In this document: positions 56,445 to 64,000 of the stretch, in pieces | Layout: every line of letters begins with the position of its first letter | Position numbering within the stretch: the first letter of the stretch is position 1 | Position numbers and translations under genes: made by a program | Source: CAVVYV01 sp963818205 | GTDB taxonomy: Bacteria > Actinomycetota > Thermoleophilia > Solirubrobacterales > 70-9 | NCBI GenBank assembly: GCA_963818205.1 | Contig: CAWFRG010000011.1 | Span: forward strand, 1 to 64,000 | DNA: 64,000 nucleotides | Direction: 5' to 3' | Notes under the pieces: model-generated | The model's input: the letters and a program-made list of their open reading frames with translations, nothing else | Told to the model about the DNA's origin: nothing | Database searches by the model: none

Positions 56445-57172
56445 ATGACGGAGCAACAGGTGGCGACTCAGGAGGAATGGCAAGCGCGAGCGAGACGAGC
56501 TGCTCGAGGAGGAGAAGGAGCTCACCCGCCGCAACGACGAACTCACGACGAAGCGGCGGGACGCTGCCGTGGGTGCAGGTCGAGAAGGAGTACAGCTTCG
56601 AGACCGACGAGGGAACGAAGACGCTGGCGGAGCTCTTCGACGGGCGCTCGCAGCTGCTCATCTACCACTTCATGTTCGGCCCCGTCTACGAGGCTGGCTG
56701 CACCGTCTGTTCCTCGATCGCGGACAACCTCGAGCCGAATGTGATCCACCTGAAGGCCCGGGACGTGACGATGATGCTCGTCTCCCGGGCGCCGCTCGAG
56801 AAGCTCCAGGCGTACAAGGAGCGGATGGGCTGGAACATCGACTGGGCCTCGACGGCCGGCAGCGACTTCAACCGCGACCTCGGCTTCACCCACACCAAAG
56901 AGGAGCTGAAGCCGTTCCTGGAGGGCGAGATTCCCCCAACCGTCCAGCAGATGGCGGAGAGGTCCGGAACCGACCCGGCCGGATACGTAGCCGAGAGCCC
57001 GGGCCTGAGCGCATACCAGCTCTCGGACGGCGTCGTCTACCGCACCTACGTGACCACGTCGCGCGGACTCGAGCCGACGATGGGTTACTACTTCCTCCTG
57101 GACCGCACCCCGGTGGGGCGCGACGAGGGTGGCCCGCGGCCATTCTGGCTCCGGCGCCACGACGAGTACTGA
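56445..57172 (+). CDS. DUF899-family thioredoxin-fold protein (second copy), frameshifted at N-terminus
   Basis: ATG 56445 follows AAAGGAGG by seven bases, an excellent ribosome site. MTEQQVATQEEWQA is followed by two indels (near 56490 and 56568). Then LPWVQVEKEYSFETDEGTKT, LAELFDGRSQLLIYHFMFGP, EAGCTVCSSIADNLEPNVIH (with CTVC), LEKLQAYKERMGWNIDWAST and AGSDFNRDLGFTHTKEELKP follow, ending in the divergent tail GPRPFWLRRHDEY. It is the AAE-type DUF899 with FEDNFDLG-like redox features. It sits downstream of DUF2182 and is probably in the ArsR operon. Confidence 0.85.
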
Positions 57173-57232
57173 GCATGCGCCGCGGGAACCACCGCCTGAC
57201 GCCCAGGGGCCGCCCGCGCAAAATGGTCTTAA

Positions 57233-57460
57233 TCAGTCGGGGCGGCCGCTCGGATCGTGTCGTGCCGCGCGCTCGCCGAGCGCGTTCACGATGAACTCGG
57301 CGTACCACGGCGCCCACTCCTCGTCGCGCTCTCCCCCGAGCTCCTCCTTCTCGTATTGGCCGTGCGCTGCCTCGGCCTCGCGGAGGAGACGGGTGAGCTC
57401 TTCCTTCGTCAGGTCGGTGGGGGCCACCGCGGCGAGTCTACGCCAGCGGGAAGGAGCCAT
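57233..57460 (-). CDS. Small hypothetical protein
   Basis: 75 residues. LTKEELTRLLREAEAAHGQY with EKEELGGERDEEWAPWYAEF and IVNALGERAARHD is helical and charged, with the paired Trp residues WAPWYAEFI. I recall similar short actinobacterial proteins ending in WxxWYAxxI, but cannot name a family. The codon usage is normal. No transmembrane segment or signal peptide. It runs against the DUF899 gene, 60 bases away. Confidence 0.6.
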   Translation of the reverse strand: MAPSRWRRLAAVAPTDLTKEELTRLLREAEAAHGQYEKEELGGERDEEWAPWYAEFIVNALGERAARHDPSGRPD

Positions 57461-57553
57461 CGACCTACACGAATGATTCCCTTGCGGGAACGACCGACGT
57501 CAAGTTTGAGCGGGGCGCGGCGGGGGAGATCGCCGCTTTGCGGGCCTTTCGAG

Positions 57554-57592
57554 TGGGCCGGGGAGGACTCGAACCTCCGATTCTCCGGATAT
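57554..57592 (-). other. tRNA-like 3' fragment (repeat copy B)
   Basis: On the minus strand the T arm GGAGGTTCGAGTCCTCC and the acceptor end CCGGCCCAC are preceded by CTCATATCCGGAGAATC. No complete anticodon arm, D arm or 5' acceptor can be built. The 25 bases 57556-57580 are identical to 26490-26514, in the same orientation, 31 kb away. It could be an attachment-site remnant or an independent tRNA fragment. The rest of the gap from 57461 to 57666 holds no gene I can support. Confidence 0.45.
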
Positions 57593-57666
57593 GAGCTACG
57601 CACCAGGCGTAAATCCCAGACGACGAGGCTAAGCTCAGATCCAACCCCGACCGAAGGAGCGGCGCG

Positions 57667-58182
57667 ATGACGGACCACACCGAGACGGCGATCCTCGCTG
57701 GAGGGTGCTTCTGGGGCGTGCAGGAGCTCCTGCGCAAGCGTGACGGCGTGATCTCGACGCGGGTCGGGTACACGGGCGGGGACGTTCCCAACGCGACCTA
57801 CCAGAACCACGAAGGCCACGCCGAGGCCGTGGAGATCGTCTTCGATCCCGAGCGGATCTCTTACCGGGACATCCTCGAGTTCTTCTTCCAGATCCACGAC
57901 CCGACCACCAAGGACCGGCAGGGCAACGACGTGGGGACCAGCTACCGATCGGAGATCTTCTACACGAGCGACGAGCAGCGCCAGGTCGCCGAGGAGACGA
58001 TCGCCGACATCGACGCCTCGAGCCTGTGGCCAGGCAAGGTCCTCACCGGAGTGAGCGAGGCCGGCCCGTTCTGGGAGGCCGAGCCGGAGCACCAGGACTA
58101 CCTGCAGAAGTACCCGGACGGCTACACGTGCCACTTCGTGCGGCCCGACTGGAAGCTGCCGCATCGCGCGAAGACCGCATAG
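57667..58182 (+). CDS. msrA: Peptide-methionine (S)-S-oxide reductase
   Basis: An intact 171-residue protein. ILAGGCFWGVQELLRKRDGV carries the GCFWG active site with the catalytic Cys. STRVGYTGGDVPNATYQNHE, GHAEAVEIVFDPERISYRDI and FFFQIHDPTTKDRQGNDVGT with SYRSEIFYTSDEQ are the conserved MsrA blocks, and HQDYLQKYPDGYTCHF holds a likely resolving Cys. It repairs oxidised methionine with thioredoxin. AAGGAG lies seven bases before ATG 57667. It fits the redox-stress flavour of its neighbours. Confidence 0.95.
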   Translation: MTDHTETAILAGGCFWGVQELLRKRDGVISTRVGYTGGDVPNATYQNHEGHAEAVEIVFDPERISYRDILEFFFQIHDPTTKDRQGNDVGTSYRSEIFYTSDEQRQVAEETIADIDASSLWPGKVLTGVSEAGPFWEAEPEHQDYLQKYPDGYTCHFVRPDWKLPHRAKTA

Positions 58183-58200
58183 GGATCACCGGAAGCAGGG

Positions 58201-58216
58201 AGCTCGCGCGGGAGCT
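58201..58216. terminator. Short stem-loop between msrA and the converging gene
   Basis: AGCTC (58201-58205) pairs with GAGCT (58212-58216) and TTT follows on the plus strand. The stem is only 5 bp, so this is a weak candidate. Confidence 0.3.
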
Positions 58217-58245
58217 TTGGTCAGGCAGATCCAGGACTCTCCTGA

Positions 58246-59249
58246 CTAGCCGAAGGTGAACACGTAGGCCTCAGCCCCAGAGTCGAGAAACGTGATCTCG
58301 AAGGTCCGGTCTGAGACGTTTCCGGGCTGACGGACCAGCTGATAGCACCGCGCCTCGGCGACCTTGCCGTTGCCGTCCTCGTCGACATCAACTCCATGGG
58401 CGGGGCCCGGGGCCGCCCCATCGATGAGCACCCGGAACCGCACAGGAGCTCCCGAGGCCGATGGGCCGAGGACCAGGTTCAGATCGCGGGCATGAAAGCG
58501 AAAGGTGATCCGTCCGCCGGCCTCGTTCATCACGGTGGCCTGTCGGCCCACCGTCCAGTTCCCGGAGAGCGACCACTGATTCAGGTCCAGCGGCGGCGGA
58601 TCGCCATACGCGCGCGGCCCGTCGGGAAGCACCCCATCGGGGGCGACGAGGTTCTCTGCCCGCGCGTAGCCGACATAGGTCTCCGGGGATTCAAGCGTCT
58701 CGAAATCGGCGGAGACCTCCAGGCCATCGGGATCGACGGTGACCGGCTCGCGGTCGACACCGGCCGATCCCGCTTCGGCGAGCAGCTGCTGGATGACGCG
58801 CTCGGAGCCCTGGTAGCGGCCCTCACCGAAGTGGTGGTCTCGAAGCCGTCCCTGGGCGTCCGCGACGTAGAGCGCGGGCCAGTAGTTGTTCTCGAAGGCG
58901 CGCCAGACCGCGAAGTCGTTGTCCATCGCGATCGGATAGCCGACGCCCATCGCCTCAAGGGCGGGGCGGACCTTCTCGACGTCGTGCTCGAACGGGAACT
59001 CCGGTGAATGGGCGCCGATCACGACCAGCCCGTCATCGCGGTATCGCTCGTCCCAGGCGCGGACGTAGGGAAGGGTGCGCAGCCAGTTGACGCAGGAGTA
59101 AGTGCAGAACTGGACCAGTACGACCTTCCCGCGGAGCCCGGCCGGGGTCAGCGGCTCGGAGTTGAGCCATGCGGTAGCGCCGCGGAAATCCGGGAGCTCG
59201 CCCTCGATCGGGAACTCGGCCGCTGCTTCTCTGCTGTTCCTTCGAGCAT
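58246..59249 (-). CDS. Thioredoxin-like (redoxin) protein with C-terminal beta domain
   Basis: The reading frame carries GELPDFRGATAWLNSEPLTP, AGLRGKVVLVQFCTYSCVNW and LRTLPYVRAWDERYRDDGLV, then VIGAHSPEFPFEHDVEKVRP, NNYWPALYVADAQGRLRDHH and YQGSERVIQQLLAEAG. This is the TlpA/DipZ-type thioredoxin fold, with cysteines spaced CxxxC. From about residue 175 to the end (VSADFETLESPETYVGYARA, GRITFRFHARDLNLVLGPS) a beta-rich domain typical of this subfamily follows. ATG 59249 is the best start but needs one indel near 59222. It is probably a thiol-disulfide enzyme; the substrate is unknown. Confidence 0.78.
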
Positions 59250-59283
59250 TGCTCTCTCCAATCGTCTGGTCGTCGGCCGCGCA

Positions 59284-59543
59284 CTAGCCGACCGCGGCGA
59301 CAGCCTCCAAGATCACCTCGGTCACGGCCTGAGACTGCGAGATCATGATCACACGACGACGTTCTTCGCCTGCTTCTCGGCATTCGAGATCACCGCGCCG
59401 CCGTATGAATGGCCGACGGCGATCACGGGGCCCTGCGTCTCCTCGAGGAAGCCGGTGACGTAGGCGGAGTCGATCGAGACTCCGCGCAGGGGATTCGCCG
59501 GAGCCTTCACCTGCACGCCCTTTGCCTGAAGCCGCTCGATCAC
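59284..59543 (-). pseudogene. Alpha/beta-hydrolase relic with the middle deleted
   Basis: The first part reads MIERLQAKGVQVKAPANPLR, then VSIDSAYVTGFLEETQGPVI and AVGHSYGGAVISNAEKQAKN, including the nucleophile elbow GHSYGG. It then jumps to VMISQSQAVTEVILEAVAAV and the TAG at 59284, which is how alpha/beta-hydrolases of this subfamily end (SHVVMISHPDAV-type). Roughly 130 residues, including the lid and the catalytic acid, are missing, and the N-terminal strand is absent too. It cannot be active. Confidence 0.6.
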
Positions 59544-59603
59544 GATCCGTCGCGCAAAGCGGGAGCGAGGGATACCGACTCCCCCGTCGGGGTCGGCCGA
59601 CTT

Positions 59604-60023
59604 TCAGTCGCAGGCCGAGCTGGTGGCGCTCTTGAGGTTGTCCGCAGCCGACACGGTGCTGGCGATCTGCGGCGCGAGCGCAAGCAGCTGCTCGGCCGTC
59701 GGCGACGCGGGCAATTCCTTGACCGAGGTCGAGAGGGTCGAGAAGGACGATTCCAAGGCGCTTGTCTCGTCCGGGAAGTCCGCCTTGGCCGAGCTCACGA
59801 CCGCGTTTGCGTCACTCTGAACCGCATCCACGTCCGTCTGGACGGTAGAGAGGGTGTCGGTCCCCCCGAGGTCGACGCTCTTGAGCTCGTCGACCGAGCT
59901 CTGGAGATCGCTCACATTCGAACAGTAGTCCGGCTTGTCGTCGCCGCCACATCCGGCGACCATGAGCGCCCCAGCTGCCAAGGCCACCGAAACGATCAGC
60001 GTCATGCGGAAGCTGGCCTTCAT
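59604..60023 (-). CDS. Small lipoprotein
   Basis: 139 residues from ATG 60023. MTLIVSVALAAGALMVAGCG is a lipoprotein signal with the lipobox VAGC. The mature part is mostly alpha-helical and Ser/Ala/Asp-rich: CSNVSDLQSSVDELKSVDLG, LSTVQTDVDAVQSDANAVVS and AEQLLALAPQIASTVSAADN. It has two further Cys residues, one near the N-terminus and one at the C-terminus. It is anchored to the outer face of the membrane. No function can be assigned. Confidence 0.75.
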   Translation of the reverse strand: MKASFRMTLIVSVALAAGALMVAGCGGDDKPDYCSNVSDLQSSVDELKSVDLGGTDTLSTVQTDVDAVQSDANAVVSSAKADFPDETSALESSFSTLSTSVKELPASPTAEQLLALAPQIASTVSAADNLKSATSSACD

Positions 60024-60347
60024 CGGGGGGCAACCATAGTCGTTAGCTGCTTTGGACGAAAAGCGGCGGTTCGCTGGATAGCGAAAGCTCGGGGCTCCTG
60101 CTCGCACCCCGAGCACCCGCCCCCTTCCCCCCGCCGGGCGTTGGCCACGAAAAGGGAAGGGGGAGGGTCGAACTCCTAGTCCGCCAGTCGCTCCGCAACC
60201 GCAGTGTTCATGCGGATCGCGCGGAGGTGGGCAACGCCAGGGCAACTAACCGAAGTTCGGCGCGCAAACACTGGGCGGCGCGCGTCGAGAGAGGCTGGCT
60301 GAGTCCTTGCGCTGAGTCCGCCTCTCCGGCGCTAGCGTCAGCGGGCC
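60024..60347. other. Intergenic region with inverted repeat
   Basis: 324 bases between the leftward lipoprotein gene and the rightward SHOCT-tailed gene. CCCCCTTCCC (60120-60129) and GGGAAGGGGG (60154-60163) form a 10-bp perfect inverted repeat with a 24-base loop. GCTAGCGT lies ten bases before the ATG at 60348 and may be a weak -10. A patch at 60163-60181 recalls a tRNA T arm but no tRNA can be built. I see no gene here. Confidence 0.4.
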
Positions 60348-61694
60348 ATGGCGTCGCCGGACCCGCCCGAGACGCGGTACCGGATCACGGTCCGGATCCT
60401 GGTAGTCCTTGCCTCGATCCTCGCCTTCCTGGCGATCTTCACCAGCTGGGTGGACCGCCAGGCGCTCGACACCGATCAGTGGGTGGACACCAGCGGCAAG
60501 CTGCTCGAGGACAAGGCGATCTCAGACGCAGTCGCCACCTACGCCGTCGACCAGCTCTACGCGAACGTCGACGTGTCCGCGGTCATCAAGCAGCGCCTGC
60601 CGCGCGGCACCCAGCAGTTCTCGGCCCCGCTGGCCGCCGGGGTGCGTCAGTTCGCGACGCGGGCGGCCGAGCAGGCCCTCCAGTCCCCCCGCATTCAGCA
60701 GGCCTGGAAGGACGCGAACCGAATCGCGCACCGCCAGCTAGTCTCGATCCTGAAGGGCGACAACGAGGTGGTCTCGAGTGAGAACGGCCAGGTGGTGCTC
60801 AACCTGCGGCCGCTTGTCCTTCAGCTGGCGGACCGCATCGGGCTGAAGAAGCAGCTCAACCAGAGACTGCCGCCGGACGTCGGGCAGCTGCAGGTAGCCG
60901 ACTCCAAGGACCTCGACACCGCCCGTACGGTCACCAAAGTGATCGAGGGGCTCGCCTGGCTCTTCATGCTCGGCACCTTGGCCCTCTTCGCGCTGGCGGT
61001 ATATCTCGCAAAGGGGCGGCGCTGGATGGTGGTGCTCGGCTACGGCCTCGGCCTGATCGCCTCGGGCCTTGCGGCCATCGCGGTGCGCAACGCACTCAAG
61101 GGTTCGTTCGTCGACTCGCTCTCCAAGACCGAGGCTGCGAATGAGCCCGCCCGGCACGCCTGGGACATCGGGACCGCCCTGCTCCAGAGCATCGCGACAA
61201 GCGTGATCATCTACGGCGTCCTCTTCGTGGTCGCGGCGTTCCTGGCCTCGCCGTCCGGGTACGCGGTCGGGATCCGCCGGGCGCTGGCGCCGACCCTGCG
61301 CGATCGACGCGAGCTCGTCTGGTCGATCTTCGGAGCGGCCGCCCTCTTCGTGTTGATCGTGTGGCCGCCGCCGGGAACTCGCCAGCTCGTGCTCGCCCTC
61401 CTGCTGATCACGCTGGCCGGGGTCGGTCTGGAGGCGCTGCGCCGGAAGACCCTCGTCGAGTTCCCGGGCGCGAAGCGGGGCGACTGGGTCCGGTCCATGC
61501 GCGAGCGCTTCCAGCGCGCGACCACCGAAGCAGGCCGCAGGGTGGGTTTGGCGGCCAGGGGCCTCACCGACGGCGATCGCCATCCGGAGGACGCGAAGCT
61601 CGACAGGCTCGAGCGACTCGGAGAGCTCAAGGAGAAGGGCTTGCTGACCGCGACCGAGTTTCGCGAGGAGAAGAAGAAGATCCTCAGCGGCTGA
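60348..61694 (+). CDS. Membrane protein with C-terminal SHOCT domain
   Basis: An intact 448-residue protein. ILVVLASILAFLAIFTSWVD is the first membrane helix. A soluble helical domain follows (QWVDTSGKLLEDKAISDAVA, YAVDQLYANVDVSAVIKQRL, FATRAAEQALQSPRIQQAWK, ILKGDNEVVSSENGQVVLNL), then four or five membrane helices (LAWLFMLGTLALFALAVYLA, MVVLGYGLGLIASGLAAIAV, SVIIYGVLFVVAAFLASPSG, LVWSIFGAAALFVLIVWPPP). The C-terminus LDRLERLGELKEKGLLTATE with FREEKKKILSG is a SHOCT module, a short oligomerisation tail. The long extracytoplasmic helical domain is a known actinobacterial plan of unknown function. Confidence 0.85.
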   Translation: MASPDPPETRYRITVRILVVLASILAFLAIFTSWVDRQALDTDQWVDTSGKLLEDKAISDAVATYAVDQLYANVDVSAVIKQRLPRGTQQFSAPLAAGVRQFATRAAEQALQSPRIQQAWKDANRIAHRQLVSILKGDNEVVSSENGQVVLNLRPLVLQLADRIGLKKQLNQRLPPDVGQLQVADSKDLDTARTVTKVIEGLAWLFMLGTLALFALAVYLAKGRRWMVVLGYGLGLIASGLAAIAVRNALKGSFVDSLSKTEAANEPARHAWDIGTALLQSIATSVIIYGVLFVVAAFLASPSGYAVGIRRALAPTLRDRRELVWSIFGAAALFVLIVWPPPGTRQLVLALLLITLAGVGLEALRRKTLVEFPGAKRGDWVRSMRERFQRATTEAGRRVGLAARGLTDGDRHPEDAKLDRLERLGELKEKGLLTATEFREEKKKILSG

Positions 61695-61899
61695 CTAGGG
61701 CAGCGCGCCCGTGCCGCTGACAAGGCCGGGGTCGGCCTCGTGGGCTGGTTCCGCCGCGGGCTGCATCTGGCCTCGATCCAGCTCGTCCCGATTGTGTCAG
61801 TCAGCCCATGTCTTCCCGCGCACCCCCGACGGCGAGTCGCTCGACGAGCCCCTCATCGTCTCGATCAATCTCAGCGAGATCGCGTTTACCTAACTCAGG

Positions 61900-63578
61900 C
61901 TAGAGGGCGGCGAGTCGGTCGTGGACCAGCCGGACCGCCATCGACCCCTCGCCGACCGCAGAGGCGACGCGCTTGATCGATCCGGAACGGACATCGCCGA
62001 CGGCGAAGATCCCGGGACGGCTGGTCTCCAGGAAATATGGGGGATCGCCGTTGTGCTCCGCGAGAGCCCCGTCCTGGACGTCCCGGCCGGTGAGCAGAAA
62101 TCCGGCGTCGTCGGTGGCCAGCTGGCCTTCCAGCCACTCGGTGTGGGGCGAAGCGCCGATGAAGACGAACAGCGCCTTGGCGGGGACCGCGCTCCGCTCT
62201 CCGGAGCGGGTGTCGGCGATCGTCACCGTCTCCAGCTCGCGCTCGCCGCCGAGCTCGACCACCTCCGAGTGGAGGCAGACCTGGACCAAGTCGTTGCGCT
62301 CGATCTGATCGACGAGATACCGCGACATCGACTTCCCGAGATCACCGCCCCGGATCAGGAGCCGGCATTCCGACGCGTGCCGGGACAGGAACATCGCTGC
62401 CTGGCCGGCTGAGTTTCCGCCGCCGACGATCAGAACCGGATCGCCGGCGCAGAGCTGCGCCTCCGCCTGGGTGGCGGCGTAGTAGACCCCGCCCATCTCG
62501 AACTCGTCGAGCCGCGGCACGTCGAGGCGGCGGTATTGCGCCCCGGTGGCGATCACCACGGTGCGGCCGGTCGCGGCCTCGCCGTTCGAGAGCTCGATCT
62601 CATGCCGCCCCGGTTCACTGGCCATCCGGACGGCCGCGGCCGGCACAGCCAGGCGCGCACCGAACTTGAGCGCCTGGACACCGGCACGCTGGGCCAGCTC
62701 GCTGCCCGAGACGCCGGCGGGGAAACCGAGGTAGTTCTCGATCCTTGCCGATGTCCCGGCCTGACCGCCGGTGGCGACCGCCTCCACTCCCTGAACGTCG
62801 AGCCCCTCTGAAGCGGCATACAGCGCCGCCGCCAGCCCGGCCGGCCCGGCGCCGACGACCACGAGGTCGCAGAGCACCGGGGTCGCGGCCTTCGAGCCCG
62901 AGGCCGATCGCCCTCCCCAGCTCCGCATTGGTCGGGTTGCGCAGGATCTCGCCGCCGCTCGCGATCACGACCGGGGTCTGATCGGGCTCGATGGCGAGTC
63001 CACCCAGCAGGGCCTCCGCGTCGTCGTCCTCTTCCAGATCGATCCATTGGTGGGGCATGCGGTTGCGGGCAAGGAACTCGCGCAGCCGGCGCGAGTCGGG
63101 CGAGAACCGGGAGCCGATCAGCTTGATTCCCGTTTCGGCGTCGATCAGGAACGAGCGCCGGGCCATGAAGGCGCCGAGGATGATGTCGCTCAGGGCCTTG
63201 TCCTCGGCGACGATCTCGCGCAGCTTCTCCACGGGGACCTGGATCACCTCTCCGCCGTCGCTGACCACCCCACTCAGATAGAGCCGCTGGCCGGTGAGCA
63301 TGCTGAGCTCGCCCAGGAAGTGGTGCCGGCCGAAGACGGCAATCACCCTGTTCTCCCTCCCATGTCCCTGAACGATCGCTACCGACCCCGACTCGATGAC
63401 GAAGAAGTCGGCGCCCTCGTCGCCCTCGGCGAAGAGAACATCACCGTGCGCCACCGTGCGGCTGCGGCCGAGCCCCCGGAATCGCGCCATCTGGCTCCTC
63501 GTCGAGGCGAGGGGAGGTGCCATCCTGGTCGGGGGTCGCCGGCAATCCGGCAGCGATCTGGGCGTGCGTTCCACTCAC
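61900..63578 (-). CDS. Cyclic-nucleotide-binding / thioredoxin-reductase-like fusion, frameshifted
   Basis: Start GTG 63578 is tentative and needs one indel near 63490. The first domain is a CNMP fold: GDVLFAEGDEGADFFVIESG, VAIVQGHGRENRVIAVFGRH and HFLGELSMLTGQRLYLSGVV. A glutaredoxin-like middle follows (RLREFLARNRMPHQWIDLEE). After an indel near 62915 comes a thioredoxin-reductase fold: VVVGAGPAGLAAALYAASEG, GGQAGTSARIENYLGFPAGV, VLIVGGGNSAGQAAMFLSRH and GIFAVGDVRSGSIKRVASAV. The place of the redox CxxC is YYAATQAEAQLC, so the normal disulfide is missing. It is probably an NAD(P)H-FAD protein gated by a nucleotide. About 550 residues. Confidence 0.85.
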
Positions 63579-63747
63579 GGCCGGCGCTCGCTCATGACCG
63601 CGGGGACGCGCTGGGCGAGCATAGCTTCGAGATCACTCCATCGAGGCTAGCGCCGCTCTGTGAGTCCGGTCCTCGCTAGTTCGGTCCCCGGCTTGTTCGG
63701 CCCCGAAACGACGAGCGCCGCACCAGGCGAGGCGCAACGCCAGAGAG

Positions 63748-63769
63748 ATCAAGGAGGTAAGACCTTGAT
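63748..63769. terminator. Stem-loop near the window end
   Basis: ATCAAGG (63748-63754) and CCTTGAT (63763-63769) form a perfect 7-bp stem with an 8-base loop, just downstream of the small minus-strand ORF. Confidence 0.4.
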
Positions 63770-63779
63770 GCCCCCCAAC

Positions 63780-63953
63780 CTACCGATCGGGGCGGTCGTC
63801 TCTGCGAGAGCGAGAGGGCCGGGGGTGTTCCCGGGGCACCCGAGAGCGTGCGGTGCGGCCCCGGTAGATCAGTGCTCGCGTGGTGCCCGGGCTGGGCTGC
63901 TGTGCCGTGTGCTGGCGATCGAGCTGGTCGCCGTGATCCACGAGGTGACCCAT
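63780..63953 (-). CDS. Small basic hypothetical protein (57 residues)
   Basis: ATG 63953 is preceded by AAAGGAG at ideal spacing (six bases), in an unusually AT-rich stretch (GAACAAAATGG). The product begins MGHLVDHGDQLDRQHTAQQP and ends in an Arg/Ser/Pro-rich tail (RPSRSRRDDRPDR), so it is strongly basic and probably disordered. A stem-loop follows the stop. A plus-strand frame from ATG 63768 (AAGGAGG upstream) also stays open to the window edge, and only one of the two is likely to be real. I do not recognise either. Confidence 0.4.
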   Translation of the reverse strand: MGHLVDHGDQLDRQHTAQQPSPGTTRALIYRGRTARSRVPREHPRPSRSRRDDRPDR

Positions 63954-64000
63954 TTTGTTCTCCTTTGCTACAGCGAGGAGCCCGCTGCGATGTCTCTGTG

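Noticed and set aside
61695..61899. 60-codon ORF (MPLTRPGSASWAG...) between the SHOCT gene and the fusion gene
   Set aside because: No ribosome site, no domain, and the strands offer three equally poor frames. I treat the gap as empty.

Overview
The window is very GC-rich, uses GTG and TTG starts freely, and packs genes with ATGA, TGATG and TTGA overlaps. Gene content points to a high-GC actinobacterium: mycobacterial-type DUF3556, type III glutamine synthetase, a GH65/beta-phosphoglucomutase pair, a LexA box of the GAAC-N4-GTTC type, and SnoaL-like proteins beginning MSQ. A member of Thermoleophilia/Solirubrobacterales is my best guess, but this is inference. About two dozen otherwise well-conserved genes are broken by single-base indels, often in G/C runs, while neighbours of 400 to 700 codons are intact. 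I read most of these as sequence errors, so broken genes are given as full spans with the frameshifts noted.

Layout. 1-5 kb: a fragmented LuxR-type ATPase regulator, a broken SnoaL-like gene, a small zinc-ribbon gene, a methyltransferase relic without its SAM-binding core, and an intact methyltransferase. 5-6.2 kb: tRNA-Glu, a LexA-like box, tRNA-Leu and an abutting HTH/LAGLIDADG gene. 6.2-17 kb: a degenerate EAL protein, a CrtI-like oxidoreductase coupled to DUF3556, a sulfatase, a CoA-transferase-like gene coupled to an FMN hydroxy-acid oxidase, a secreted protein, an acyl-CoA ligase and an HNH protein. 17-26.5 kb: SnoaL-like and methyltransferase genes with apparently leaderless starts, glnN, a methyltransferase, a GH25 lysozyme, an acyl-CoA carboxylase beta subunit, SOS-controlled dinB, and a sulfite-oxidase-like molybdoenzyme with its reductase.

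26.6-45.6 kb is the core of the window: molybdenum metabolism and aerobic CO oxidation. Leftward mop-moeA-moaD/E-moaC-mogA make the cofactor. A HTH-TOBE regulator and modABC run rightward and import molybdate. A long leftward operon runs coxG, five tiny membrane-protein genes, coxM-coxS-coxL, coxE, an orphan CoxL-segment gene, xdhC-YHS, mocA, coxD, xdhC and moaA. CoxL carries the form I signature AYRCSFR, so this is a true aerobic CO dehydrogenase. MocA makes the cytosine-dinucleotide cofactor such enzymes use, and CoxD/E/F mature the Mo-Cu site. The five tandem single-pass membrane proteins between coxG and coxM match nothing I recognise and are the best candidate here for an undescribed component, perhaps a membrane platform for the dehydrogenase.

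45.7-64 kb is accessory: YceI, membrane proteins, the GH65 + HAD pair, a YciI-like protein, an NhaA-DsbA fusion, a hydroxyisobutyrate-dehydrogenase-type gene, an ArsR/AHSA1/DUF899/DUF2182/DUF899 redox-stress cluster, msrA, a thioredoxin-like protein, a gutted alpha/beta-hydrolase, a lipoprotein, a SHOCT-tailed membrane protein and a cyclic-nucleotide-binding/thioredoxin-reductase fusion. Two same-orientation copies of a 25-nt tRNA 3'-end sequence lie 31 kb apart (26.49 and 57.56 kb) and bracket the CO-oxidation region.
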